A stretch of 64,000 bases of DNA from NCBI RefSeq assembly GCF_009729015.1, contig NZ_CP045482.1, forward strand, positions 1,174,001 to 1,238,000, read 5' to 3'. The notes below the pieces were generated by a model, which ran no database searches, was not told the origin of the DNA, and saw only the letters and a program-made list of their open reading frames with translations. Made by a program: the position numbers and the translations under genes. Source of the DNA: Acidianus ambivalens (lineage in GTDB: Archaea; Thermoproteota; Thermoprotei_A; Sulfolobales; Sulfolobaceae). Shown one piece after another: positions 28,068 to 37,449 of this stretch (positions are counted from its first letter, which is position 1; every line of letters begins with the position of its first letter).

Positions 28068-28838
28068 ATGTTTGTCAATAAAGAGTATAAGGATAATTTC
28101 ATTTTATTGACATTTAATACTGGAACAAAATATAATGTTTTTAATGTAAAATTTATGACAGAACTTTTAGATACTTTAAGTGAAATAGAGAAGGAAAAGA
28201 AATATAGGTTTGTAGTATTTAAAGGAGAGAACGGGAACTTTGGCTCAGGAGCAGATATAAGGGAATTAAACCAAGCTTCAGTAGATAGAGAATTTGCTTC
28301 ATCCTTTTTCAACTACATGAAAGATCTTTATTTAAAGCTAATAAATATAGATAAAATTACGATAGCACAAGTTGAAGGTATTGCCTATGGAGCTTCCTTA
28401 GAGTTATTATTAGTTATGGATTTTGTAATAGCTTCAAAATCTGCTAAATTTGCTGCTCCCGGTGGAAAAATAGGAGTTTTTCCTCCGGTTTTACTAACCT
28501 TAGGTCCTTACATTATAGGTTTAAATAATGTTAGAAGACTGGCCATGCTTGGAGAGGAAATAACTGCAGAAGAAGCTGAAAAAATAGGTCTTATAACTAA
28601 GGCAACGGATGAAATAGATAAAGAAACTGCAAATTTAATATACAAAATGTCATTTATGGCACCATCTTCGCTTATGTTGATGAAAAGGCATATCATGAAA
28701 TATTTGGATAGAGATTTATCTGAAGCATTTAAGTCATTGACAATTCAAGTAGGAGGAGACGAGAGTAGAGAAGGCATTAATGCATTCTTAGCTAAAACTA
28801 AGCCCAGCTGGTTAGTCAACCTCCCTGAGCTTCAGTAG
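28068..28838 (+). CDS. Enoyl-CoA hydratase/isomerase family protein
   Basis: A 256-residue crotonase-fold protein. The CoA oxyanion-hole motifs are 'ENGNFGSGADIREL' (about 60-73) and 'EGIAYGASLELLLVMDFVIA' (about 103-122), followed by 'FAAPGGKIGVFP'. Acidic catalytic residues of a true hydratase are not fully conserved (the second Glu position reads FPPVL), so isomerase or thioesterase-type chemistry is possible. ATG 28068 follows a TTG at 28065. Its 3' end overlaps the convergent ABC permease by 27 bases. Confidence 0.85.
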   Translation: MFVNKEYKDNFILLTFNTGTKYNVFNVKFMTELLDTLSEIEKEKKYRFVVFKGENGNFGSGADIRELNQASVDREFASSFFNYMKDLYLKLINIDKITIAQVEGIAYGASLELLLVMDFVIASKSAKFAAPGGKIGVFPPVLLTLGPYIIGLNNVRRLAMLGEEITAEEAEKIGLITKATDEIDKETANLIYKMSFMAPSSLMLMKRHIMKYLDRDLSEAFKSLTIQVGGDESREGINAFLAKTKPSWLVNLPELQ

Positions 28839-29804
28839 TTTGCCGCCTAGAAATACGCTTAAGGCCATAAAGATTATTATGTAAATTATTTCCCATGGTT
28901 GGGGTAATTGTTGATAAACAGTAACTTGCCTTATTATATCATTAAGTACAGACACCGGTTGATAATTTATTAGAATCTCTATAAAACTTGGGAAAGAGCT
29001 TACGTAAAAGAAGGCATTACTTAAGAAGATTAAAGGTAAAGCAACTACATTAGCAGCAATGTTTGCTATGAAGAGTTTATCCTTTGGCGTTAAACCAAAT
29101 ATTATTGCACCTAAACCAGAGAACATTAACGTACCTAATATTAAGAATACTACAAATAATATTCCTATAATCGGTATAAAACCTAGTGCTACTCCTAATA
29201 ATAATACTGGAACTATAGAAATGAAAGTAATTATTATTTCATAAAGCATTAGTGAAATTACCCATTCATAACTTTTTAGAGGCGAAGCTGCTAGCCTTTC
29301 AACCAATTTATCCCTATAATATCCTGCTCCTACGCCCGTAACTCCAAAAACACCGTTAGATAGTGCAATAACGCCTATCATTCCAGATAATATATAATCT
29401 ACATAAGTAAATCCTGGAAGTTGTGTAGTAATGACCTTAGCTGAATCGTGTGTTGAATATTCCGTTAGTATTGCTTCTAAAGAAGGTATTAAATATTTAC
29501 TATCTTTCGGATAAGTTACATTAAATAACGAATTATTTTGAACGTTTACGTAGATATAATTGTGAAGAATAGCTTCTCTCTCATTATTACATATAACACT
29601 TACAAAAAGCTGAGTGGAATTTAGGTATTTTGCTAGCTGTTCATTATTTGTTGCAACGATCTGTGTTACATGATTCATTCCTGCAAAACCGAATGCAAAA
29701 ACTAAAGTAAGAAATAATGGAAATACAAGAATAAAGAATATAGTAGCCTTATTGCTTAAGTTGTCCTTGACTATTGCCTTAGCAGTAGGAATTACGTTTC
29801 TCAT
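28812..29804 (-). CDS. ABC-2 type export permease
   Basis: A 330-residue membrane subunit: one N-terminal helix (about 20-38), a 110-residue extracellular loop with several N-x-S/T sequons, and five further helices (about 130-325) with the ABC-2 core 'GVTGVGAGYYRDKLVERLAASPLKSYEWV'. It is translated from a start overlapping the stop of the ATPase gene (TAATG), forming a DrrAB-like exporter. Substrate (lipid, drug or polymer) unknown. Confidence 0.85.
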   Translation of the reverse strand: MRNVIPTAKAIVKDNLSNKATIFFILVFPLFLTLVFAFGFAGMNHVTQIVATNNEQLAKYLNSTQLFVSVICNNEREAILHNYIYVNVQNNSLFNVTYPKDSKYLIPSLEAILTEYSTHDSAKVITTQLPGFTYVDYILSGMIGVIALSNGVFGVTGVGAGYYRDKLVERLAASPLKSYEWVISLMLYEIIITFISIVPVLLLGVALGFIPIIGILFVVFLILGTLMFSGLGAIIFGLTPKDKLFIANIAANVVALPLIFLSNAFFYVSSFPSFIEILINYQPVSVLNDIIRQVTVYQQLPQPWEIIYIIIFMALSVFLGGKLLKLREVD

Positions 29805-30526
29805 TATTCCTCACCAATACTCTCTAGAAGTGCCAAATAAGCTTCTTCAAGAGTAGGTTTTTCAAATTCTTTCATTAAGTCATCTGGAGTTGATAATCTA
29901 AGTATTTTGCCGGAGTAAATTATCGCTATTCTATCAGATAATTTTTGTGCTTCATCTAAGTAATGCGTAGTAAGTAAAATTGTTAATTTTTTATCTTTCA
30001 ATTTCTTCATTATATCCCAAACGTTCCTTCTAGCCTTTGGATCTAAACCTACTGTAGGTTCGTCTAGATAGATTATTCTTGGGTTTCCTACTAATGCACA
30101 AGCTATAGCTACTCTCCTTTTTAGTCCACCAGATAATTTCTTAAATCTTGTATTTTTATAATCTTCAAGATCTAATTCTTCTATAACTTCATTTACTTGT
30201 GATTTATCTCCTCCGTAAATATTTGCAAAATATTCAATGTTATCCTTTACGGTTAAATCAGAAAATCCTTGAAAATCCTGCGGTACTATACCTATAATTC
30301 TGCGTATTTTCTCGCAATCCTCGGGAACTTTCATGCCTAAGATTTCTATTTTACCTCTATCTGGCTTAGATACACATGAAAGAATCTTAATTGTTGTGGT
30401 TTTCCCAGCACCGTTTGGTCCCAACAATGAAAATATCTCTCCGTCATTAACTGTAAATGATATACCTTTGAGTACTTCTTTGTCTTTGTAGCTTTTCCAT
30501 AAGTCTTCAACGCTTATTGTTATCAT
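29804..30526 (-). CDS. ABC transporter ATP-binding protein (DrrA/CcmA type)
   Basis: A 240-residue ABC ATPase with Walker A 'GPNGAGKTT' (about 36-44), Q-loop 'IVPQDFQGFSD', signature 'LSGGLKRR', Walker B 'IIYLDEPTVGLDP' and H-loop 'LLTTHYLDEA'. The short C-terminal extension 'PTLEEAYLALL' is typical for ABC-2 exporters. It pairs with the downstream permease. It diverges from the AIR-synthase-like gene across a 31-base promoter gap. Confidence 0.92.
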   Translation of the reverse strand: MITISVEDLWKSYKDKEVLKGISFTVNDGEIFSLLGPNGAGKTTTIKILSCVSKPDRGKIEILGMKVPEDCEKIRRIIGIVPQDFQGFSDLTVKDNIEYFANIYGGDKSQVNEVIEELDLEDYKNTRFKKLSGGLKRRVAIACALVGNPRIIYLDEPTVGLDPKARRNVWDIMKKLKDKKLTILLTTHYLDEAQKLSDRIAIIYSGKILRLSTPDDLMKEFEKPTLEEAYLALLESIGEE

Positions 30527-30557
30527 AATTTATTTATGTTGGTAAAAAGTAGTTAAT

Positions 30558-31508
30558 GTGTCTTTCGGCAAAGTACCTTTAAAAGAATTTTTGCATAAGA
30601 TACCCAGCGGCAATTGCGAGATATGTCCTTCCGTTGGAGAAGATGACGCGATACTTAAAATTGATAAACCTTACATAGTTATTCACTCTGATCCTATAAC
30701 CGAGTCCTCAGTAGACCCAGGATTTCTCTCAATAGCCGTAGCATGTAACGATGTTAACATGAAAGGCGCACCTTGTAAGTGGGCTTTAACTACACTTTTA
30801 CTTTCTTCAAGAAAGAGTCTAGACAGAATACTTTCTGGAATAAACGAGGCGTGTAAGATTTTAGGATGTAACGTAGTAGGCGGGCATACGGAGGTCGTAA
30901 TGAACTTACCTTCAGATATAGTAGTTACAACAGCCTTTTCAACTACTGACAAAATTTTAACAGCTAGAAATGCTAAAGATGGCGATTATATTGTAATGGT
31001 AGGTAGTGCTGGGATTGAGGGTACTTGGATTTTAGCTAATCAATTTGAAGACTATTTGCTAAAATTAGGGGTTAAAAAGGAGACTATAGAGTCTGCAAAG
31101 CGCTTTAAGTACGATATAATAGTTCAAGAAAAAGCTTTGAATATAGCAGAATATGCTATAGGAATGCATGACGCAACAGAAGGAGGAGTATTACAAGCAG
31201 TATTAGAAATAGCAAAATTATCTAACTTAAAGGCAGTGATAAACCCAAACCTTATACCTGTAAGGAAAGAAACATTAGAAATAACTAAAGCATTGTCGAT
31301 AGATTATTTAAGGTTAATTTCCTCTGGAGCGTTTTTAGTTATTACTAGAAATCCAGAAGAAGTAGTAAACAAAGCGGAAGAGAGTAATGTAATAGGAAGA
31401 CTAATAAAAGGCGAGCCAAGTCTTCATTTAGAGGGAGTTGGAGATTTTAATGAGGACTTTGAAGAAGAGCTTGTCAGATTTGAAAGTAGTTATAATGGCA
31501 GGAGGTAA
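30558..31508 (+). CDS. AIR synthase-related (PurM/HypE-like) protein
   Basis: A 316-residue ATP-dependent enzyme of the PurM/HypE/ThiL fold. Visible parts are 'GEDDAIL' (about 29-35), 'IHSDPITES' (44-52), 'SIAVACNDVNMKGAPC' and the Gly-rich 'VVGGHTEVV' (about 108-116), with 'MHDATEGGV' near 205. These proteins phosphorylate or activate carboxylates or amides. GTG start at 30558. It overlaps cobY-like by tens of bases and so is in one operon with it, which hints at a cobamide-related role (inference). Confidence 0.8.
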   Translation: MSFGKVPLKEFLHKIPSGNCEICPSVGEDDAILKIDKPYIVIHSDPITESSVDPGFLSIAVACNDVNMKGAPCKWALTTLLLSSRKSLDRILSGINEACKILGCNVVGGHTEVVMNLPSDIVVTTAFSTTDKILTARNAKDGDYIVMVGSAGIEGTWILANQFEDYLLKLGVKKETIESAKRFKYDIIVQEKALNIAEYAIGMHDATEGGVLQAVLEIAKLSNLKAVINPNLIPVRKETLEITKALSIDYLRLISSGAFLVITRNPEEVVNKAEESNVIGRLIKGEPSLHLEGVGDFNEDFEEELVRFESSYNGRR

Positions 31509-31998
31509 GGGAAGCAGATTATCTCCGATGAAGCCGGTCATTGAAGTATGTGGTAAACCTATGATATTATGGGTATACGAATTTTCAAAGCAATTTTCTG
31601 ATAGAATCTTTATAGCTACAGTAAAGGATCATCCTGCATTACCTAAATTAAAGGAAATTATTTCGACGAATAATATAATTTTTACCGAAGGTAAAGGGTA
31701 CGAATTCGATGTCATAGAAGCTGTAAAAAAAGTTGGACTTCCTTGCCTAGTATTTCCATCCGATACTCCTTTTATTCCTAAAGGGGCTGTTGAAAAACTT
31801 ATTAACGAATGTGAAACTTCTATTTGCACCTTACTTTCTAAGGGTGATTTTATTGGCATTAGCTTATGGAATTCTTTGGACACATCCTCTTTCTCTTCAG
31901 TAAATACGGATTATGAAATTGTTAACGTTAATACGAATAAAGATTTATTGAAAATAAATGAAAAATGTAGTGAGGGATTTATTTGGGGAAAAGAATAG
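31450..31998 (+). CDS. cobY: CobY-like adenosylcobinamide-phosphate guanylyltransferase
   Basis: A 182-residue nucleotidyltransferase of the archaeal CobY group, which attaches GMP to adenosylcobinamide phosphate in cobalamin nucleotide-loop assembly. The N-terminal 'VVIMAGGKGSRLSPMKPVIEVCGKPM' region (quoted in part; residues about 14-38) is the GTP site, and 'CLVFPSDTPFI' (about 94-104) is the metal-binding strand. The start is uncertain: ATG 31450 lies inside the upstream gene, and TTG codons nearer the core (31474, 31483) are possible. The next gene overlaps it by 16 bases. Confidence 0.75.
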   Translation: MRTLKKSLSDLKVVIMAGGKGSRLSPMKPVIEVCGKPMILWVYEFSKQFSDRIFIATVKDHPALPKLKEIISTNNIIFTEGKGYEFDVIEAVKKVGLPCLVFPSDTPFIPKGAVEKLINECETSICTLLSKGDFIGISLWNSLDTSSFSSVNTDYEIVNVNTNKDLLKINEKCSEGFIWGKE

Positions 31999-32714
31999 TA
32001 ATATTTTATCCTTTTAGAGGAATTCTATTTCCCGTTTATCTTTTCATGGGATTAATTTTAGTGCTTGTATCAATAGGTTATTTCAAGGATCTACTCTTGT
32101 TTGTTGGTGTTAGTAGGAATCTGAGTTATCTCTTTGCCTTTGAAATATCTTTTCTAAGTCTTCTTTTAAGTCCAGTAAATTTTGTGATAAAGGAAGTAAA
32201 AAAGAGGGCAATTGCTCCTAGATATGATGTAGTTTATGTTTTTGGAATACCGTTTTATGTACCCAGGCTCGATATAGAATACTTCACTACGCAAGTTGCT
32301 ATAAATTTCGGAGGAGCACTTATTCCATTAATATTATCTATATCGTTACTCTTTTTACTTTATAAATATTTGCTTCCTATATTTATAAATATAATCCTTT
32401 TAATTATAATATCAAAATATTTCTCAAAAGTGATTGAGGGTGTAGGAGTAGTGATGCACCCTTTTATTCCCCCCCTATTCTCCGTATTATTTAGTTATTT
32501 ACTATTCTTTAAAATGCCAGAGCTTATACCGGTTTCAGCTTACATCTCAAGTGTTTTGGGTACATTAATAGGAGCAGATTTACTTAATCTAAGAAAAATA
32601 ATTGACGCGGCTCCACAGATAGTGAGCATAGGAGGAATGGGAAGTTTTGACGGGATATTTCTATCTGGACTATTTTCAGTACTTTTAGGTGAATTAGTTA
32701 TATCCATATTCTAA
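31983..32714 (+). CDS. DUF1614 family membrane protein
   Basis: A 243-residue protein with six to seven hydrophobic helices. The C-terminal 'NLRKIIDAAPQIVSIGGMGSFDGIFLSGLFSVLL' region (about residues 200-235) is the hallmark of DUF1614. TTG start, overlapping the cobY-like gene by 16 bases, so it is the third gene of the trio; a link to cobamide metabolism or transport is suggested by position only. Its end overlaps the convergent small gene by 17 bases. Confidence 0.78.
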   Translation: MGKRIVIFYPFRGILFPVYLFMGLILVLVSIGYFKDLLLFVGVSRNLSYLFAFEISFLSLLLSPVNFVIKEVKKRAIAPRYDVVYVFGIPFYVPRLDIEYFTTQVAINFGGALIPLILSISLLFLLYKYLLPIFINIILLIIISKYFSKVIEGVGVVMHPFIPPLFSVLFSYLLFFKMPELIPVSAYISSVLGTLIGADLLNLRKIIDAAPQIVSIGGMGSFDGIFLSGLFSVLLGELVISIF

Positions 32715-32958
32715 ATGTTCTTTTATATTTCTTAACTAAAGCTATTGCTTCTCCGCCTTCCTTAAATTTTACAATAGCTTTTCCCCTTTCAAAAATGCCC
32801 TTAAGATAAGTAATGCCTCCTTCATCGTAACTTACGCTATCATATCTTAATAATCTTCCTAGTTTGAATTTTTTGCTAACCTTCTCTAGAATCTCTACTT
32901 CATAGTCTTCAGAATTCACTATTCTCTTTGGAGTATAGAAAACATAAATCTTTTTCAC
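32698..32958 (-). CDS. Small basic hypothetical protein (86 aa)
   Basis: An 86-residue, Lys-rich, probably all-beta protein ('MKKIYVFYTPKRIV', 'GITYLKGIFERGKAIVKFKEGGEAIALVKKY'). Regular strand spacing suggests a small OB- or SH3-like barrel. No family recognised. TATA-like ATATAATATTT lies in the gap to the ThiN gene. Convergent overlap with DUF1614. Confidence 0.55.
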   Translation of the reverse strand: MKKIYVFYTPKRIVNSEDYEVEILEKVSKKFKLGRLLRYDSVSYDEGGITYLKGIFERGKAIVKFKEGGEAIALVKKYKRTFRIWI

Positions 32959-33002
32959 ATTATTCTATACGCTTAAATATTATATATTGTTAACTCACTA
33001 CT

Positions 33003-33548
33003 ATGGAGGAAAGAGATGAAGTGTTATTAAAATTGAAAGAAGCCGTAGATTTATTCGTCAACACTCCTGGTACTCATTTGCTTATTCCAGAAATAAGAAC
33101 AAACATAGGCTATGCAATTAAAGGTGCAAAAAATGTTAATGACGTAGCGGCTATTCCAGGGAGAATTAGTGTAGCATTTAATAGGGCAATCTATTGTATG
33201 CCACCAGCTTTTGGTGCTTCAGATCATGTAGCAAGAGTAATATTAACTGCAATGTCACATGATGAGAACATGAGAAGTGCAATAAATTTGAAATTCTATG
33301 AAGAAATCGTGAAAAATCTGAGCGACGTGTTTATATTTAATAGAAAGGAAGAACCGGAAGAAAGTAGAGAAAAAGAGAGACACACTATGAATTTCATGGT
33401 TGACCTTGCATACTCTAGACTGGGTAGAATACCTAGATATATAGTAGATCTAGGTGATTACGGTAAAGAACCCACTATTTTCATTTTAGGTAAGGAACCA
33501 ATAGAAGTTGTAAAAGAAGCGATAAATTTACTTCAATTTATTCAATAA
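33003..33548 (+). CDS. ThiN-domain thiamine-phosphate synthase family protein
   Basis: A 181-residue stand-alone ThiN domain, the archaeal form of thiamine-phosphate synthase that couples HMP-PP and HET-P (often fused to ThiD or to an HTH domain). Diagnostic segments are 'LIPEIRTNIGYAI' (about 26-38), 'NDVAAIPGRISV' (about 46-57) and 'YIVDLGDYGKEPTIFILG' near the C-terminus. A few residues of the catalytic set (the R and the DxGD-like 'VDLGDYG') are visible. Its 3' end overlaps the padR gene convergently by 21 bases. Confidence 0.85.
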   Translation: MEERDEVLLKLKEAVDLFVNTPGTHLLIPEIRTNIGYAIKGAKNVNDVAAIPGRISVAFNRAIYCMPPAFGASDHVARVILTAMSHDENMRSAINLKFYEEIVKNLSDVFIFNRKEEPEESREKERHTMNFMVDLAYSRLGRIPRYIVDLGDYGKEPTIFILGKEPIEVVKEAINLLQFIQ

Positions 33549-33977
33549 ATCTTCTATCTCATTTTTACATCCATTTATAATATTATTTATTTTCTCATAA
33601 TCTTCTTCACTTAATTTATCTCTGAAATTATAAATTATTAATCCTATCTCAAATAATTGATTTACCAACTTTCTATACTGGTTATTCTTAGTAAAAACAT
33701 TCTTCATTTCCGTTTTCATTTTGTTGAAGGCTTCTTTACCCTTGTCAGTTATAATGTAAATTTTTTTATCATCTTTTTCCTCTACAGTTATCATTCCACT
33801 CTCAATTAATTGCTTTAGAACTGGATAAAGAGAACCAGGGCTGGGTTTATATATCCCATGAAATTTTTTCTCTATAGATTTAATTATCTCGTATGCATGC
33901 ATAGGTTTATCGTTAAGTGCCTCTAGGATCAGTAGCTTCAATGTGCCTTTCCTTAGCCTTTCTAAGTTCATTTTCAT
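33528..33977 (-). CDS. PadR family transcriptional regulator
   Basis: A 149-residue PadR regulator: winged helix at residues 8-85 ('KGTLKLLILEALNDKPMHAYEI', 'PSPGSLYPVLKQLIESGMI', 'KKIYIITDKGKEAF') and a C-terminal dimerisation helix pair (100-149). Divergent from the SQR-like gene across a 136-base gap with a palindrome at that gene's TATA box, so it may control the flavoprotein. Its own TATA (AAATTATAA, about 34000-34008 minus) is 27 bases before the ATG. Confidence 0.88.
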   Translation of the reverse strand: MKMNLERLRKGTLKLLILEALNDKPMHAYEIIKSIEKKFHGIYKPSPGSLYPVLKQLIESGMITVEEKDDKKIYIITDKGKEAFNKMKTEMKNVFTKNNQYRKLVNQLFEIGLIIYNFRDKLSEEDYEKINNIINGCKNEIEDLLNKLK

Positions 33978-34073
33978 ATGTAAAAATGTCTTCTCACAAT
34001 TTTATAATTTTAATTCTCACTTCATAGAATCATGTATTTTTATAATTAACTTTATTAACATTATTTATAAATT

Positions 34074-34092
34074 AGGGTTACCCTTAAATAAT
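34074..34092 (+). promoter_or_regulatory. Promoter of the SQR-like gene with an abutting palindromic operator candidate
   Basis: The odd palindrome AGGGTTACCCT (34074-34084) runs into the TATA-like CTTAAATAAT (34083-34092), which is centred 26 bases before ATG 34114. The palindrome therefore occupies the BRE position, where bound repressor would block TFB. The divergent PadR protein is the obvious candidate ligand (inference). Confidence 0.5.
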
Positions 34093-34113
34093 CCAAATTA
34101 ACATTCATAGACT

Positions 34114-35190
34114 ATGAAAAAGAAAGTTGTTATAGTTGGTGGCGGAAACGCTGGATCTATTGTAGCTAATAAATTAGCTAAAAACGCTGATCTAGAAGTA
34201 ACAGTTATAGAACCATCAGAATATCATTATTATCAACCTGGTACTGTAGATATAGTAGGCGGAATAGGTAAGGAAGAAGAAATGATAAAAAACACTTCAG
34301 ATATTTTACACGCTAAATGGATAAAGGATTATGCAACAAAAGTAGATGTTGAGAATCATACTGTATTCTTAAAAAATGGAGATAAGATTGACTATGACTA
34401 CGTCGTAATAGCTGCTGGAGCGAGAAATAAAAAACTGGAAGGATTCCCAGACTGGCATACTATTGAAGGAGCTAAGTTGATGAAAACTATGGCAGACAAT
34501 TTTGAAGGCAAAAAGATTGTCGTAGGATACTTCGGTTTAATAAAATGCCCTGCAGCTCCTTTTGAATTGTCCTTTATTTTAAAGCAGAGATTCCCTAAAG
34601 CAGACATAACGCTAGTAAATCCAGTAGCTCAACCTCCTCAAATACAAAAACCAATGGCTGAGATACTGGGCAAGATTGCTAAAGAATTAGGAGTTCAGGT
34701 CATAAGAGGTTTTAAAATTAAGGAAATAGATAGACAGAATAAAATTATAGAATCAGAAAATGGAGAGAAAATAAATTACGATCTAGCATTTATAGATACT
34801 CCTATTAGAGCTGGTGAGGAGTTCTCAAATCTTGTAGATAATTCTGGCTTAATACCAGTGAATAAGGAAACATTAAGATTTAAGGACTACGATAATGTAT
34901 TTGCTATAGGAGATATTACTAATATAACTACGCCACCAAAAACTGGGGCAATAGCGCATTTTGAAGCAAATTATGTAGTTAAGGAAATTCAGAATGATTT
35001 ATATGGGCAAGGGAAAGGAAAATTTGATGGCTCTGCTGCATGTGCAGTTTATGCCGGTTACGGAAAAGGTGCATTTATTTATATGAATTATGAGAAGAGT
35101 TATGCACTAGGTCCTTCATCAATATTTTTCACAGCTAAGAAAACATTTGCGCATATATATTGGCTCACAGTAGAAGGTAAGTTACTCTAG
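34114..35190 (+). CDS. Sulfide:quinone oxidoreductase-like FAD flavoprotein
   Basis: A 358-residue NAD(P)/FAD two-dinucleotide-binding protein of the SQR family. FAD motif 'VVIVGGGNAGSIVA' (5-18), 'YDYVVIAAGAR' (about 92-102), second Rossmann 'ITLVNP', and 'NVFAIGDITN' (about 263-272). Two cysteines remain: 'GLIKCPAAPFE' (about 146-156) and 'SAACAVYAGYGKG' (about 306-318), which match the polysulfide-bridging pair of SQR; the third Cys of classic type I enzymes is absent. It may oxidise sulfide or persulfide and pass electrons to caldariella quinone. The C-terminal region lacks a strong amphipathic anchor. Divergent from padR. Confidence 0.8.
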   Translation: MKKKVVIVGGGNAGSIVANKLAKNADLEVTVIEPSEYHYYQPGTVDIVGGIGKEEEMIKNTSDILHAKWIKDYATKVDVENHTVFLKNGDKIDYDYVVIAAGARNKKLEGFPDWHTIEGAKLMKTMADNFEGKKIVVGYFGLIKCPAAPFELSFILKQRFPKADITLVNPVAQPPQIQKPMAEILGKIAKELGVQVIRGFKIKEIDRQNKIIESENGEKINYDLAFIDTPIRAGEEFSNLVDNSGLIPVNKETLRFKDYDNVFAIGDITNITTPPKTGAIAHFEANYVVKEIQNDLYGQGKGKFDGSAACAVYAGYGKGAFIYMNYEKSYALGPSSIFFTAKKTFAHIYWLTVEGKLL

Positions 35191-35231
35191 CTTTTTTCAA
35201 AAATTCTTGCCTAGGAAATGTTAGGAAGATA

Positions 35232-36378
<1,147 letters not shown>

Positions 36379-36379
<1 letters not shown>

Positions 36380-36447
36380 GTCTAGAGTATTCAATGAAGA
36401 TTTTTTATAAGCATTGTTAGGCGGTATTCTCCAGACTCTAGTGTAGA
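36379..36447. promoter_or_regulatory. segAB promoter region with two SegB-site-like motifs
   Basis: TGTCTAGAGTAT (36379-36390) spans the segA transcription start, the segA TATA is at 36401-36410, and a second motif CAGACTCTAGTGTAGA (36432-36447) lies between the divergent segA and ferritin-VIT1 promoters. Both contain the CTAGAGT/ACTCTAG core of the published S. solfataricus SegB consensus TAGAGTCTAGACTA (known to me from the literature). Confidence 0.55.
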
Positions 36448-36452
36448 ATAAC

Positions 36453-36460
36453 TTTTAAAT
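36453..36460 (+). promoter_or_regulatory. TATA box of the ferritin-VIT1 gene
   Basis: TTTTAAAT is centred about 27 bases before ATG 36484, as expected for a leaderless transcript. Confidence 0.6.
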
Positions 36461-36483
36461 AGTAGTTGTTCTAATCTAATATC

Positions 36484-37449
36484 ATGATAAGTGATATAGT
36501 AAGAAAGAACTATAAAGAAGAGATCTTTGGTGCAACTGTTTACGAGGAGTTAGCCAAGATCGAGAAAAATGTCAAGGTTAAAGAAGTTTTAGAGGAGTTA
36601 GCTAATGGAGAGAAGTCTCATGCGTCATTTTGGAAGGAAGTTGCAGAGTCTAGAGGAGTAGAATTAGAAGAACTAGGATTCTTTGATAGACTAAAGATAA
36701 AAATACTTAAACTTTTTAGAAGAGTCTTCGGTCTTCCTTTGACATTAAAATTAGTCGAAAGAGGGGAAATAAGCGATGCAGAAAAATATTACCAACTATC
36801 TAAAGCTGCAGAATTTAACGATACAGAAAGGCAGAAATTATCGTCAATAATGATGCAGGAACTTGTACACGAGGATTTGTTAGTTCAAACTCAAATTAAC
36901 GCTGACAAGATAAGGGATGCTATTTATGCTGTGAGTGATGGCTTAATAGAAGTCTTAGCAGGAGTTTCTGGACTTGCTAGTATTCTAGCATCTCCATTCC
37001 TTGTAGCGTTAGGAGGTATAATTATTGGAGTTTCAGGTACAATTTCAATGAGTATAGGAGCATATTTATCCTCAAGTTCCGAGAACGATATTAGAAAAAG
37101 TAAGCTAAAGAAAGAAAAGCTAAGGGCATTATTAGGTCAAGCTTACTCTTCTAATGAAGGTGATAACGAGATTAACAAAAACTCAGAAAGCGTTAAAATA
37201 ACTGCAATTTCTTATATCCTTGGAGCTTTAGTCCCCATTCTTCCTTTCCTTTTAGGCTTAGGCGGTCTTTTAGGCCTTATTACTTCTTATGCATTTACTG
37301 GCGTCGTCACATTCATCGTAGGCGGAATTATAGGGATATTAAGTGACGTTAATCCATTTAAGAAAGGTGCAGTAATGGCTGGACTTGCAATAGTAGCGGC
37401 ACTTGTTACTCATCTTATAGGTATAGCTTTTCATTTTATAGGTTATTGA
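36484..37449 (+). CDS. Ferritin-like domain fused to a VIT1/CCC1 transporter (MbfA-like)
   Basis: A 321-residue membrane-bound ferritin. Residues 1-135 form a rubrerythrin-like four-helix bundle with metal ligands in 'GATVYEELAKIEKN' (Glu), 'ANGEKSHASFW' (ExxH), 'YYQLSKAAEF' and 'MMQELVHEDLL' (ExxxH). Residues 140-321 are a VIT1/CCC1 domain with about five helices ('IRDAIYAVSDGLIEVLAGVSGLA', 'GVSGTISMSIGAYLSSSSEND'). It likely exports or stores iron or manganese, useful in metal-rich acid. It is divergent from segA. Confidence 0.87.
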   Translation: MISDIVRKNYKEEIFGATVYEELAKIEKNVKVKEVLEELANGEKSHASFWKEVAESRGVELEELGFFDRLKIKILKLFRRVFGLPLTLKLVERGEISDAEKYYQLSKAAEFNDTERQKLSSIMMQELVHEDLLVQTQINADKIRDAIYAVSDGLIEVLAGVSGLASILASPFLVALGGIIIGVSGTISMSIGAYLSSSSENDIRKSKLKKEKLRALLGQAYSSNEGDNEINKNSESVKITAISYILGALVPILPFLLGLGGLLGLITSYAFTGVVTFIVGGIIGILSDVNPFKKGAVMAGLAIVAALVTHLIGIAFHFIGY

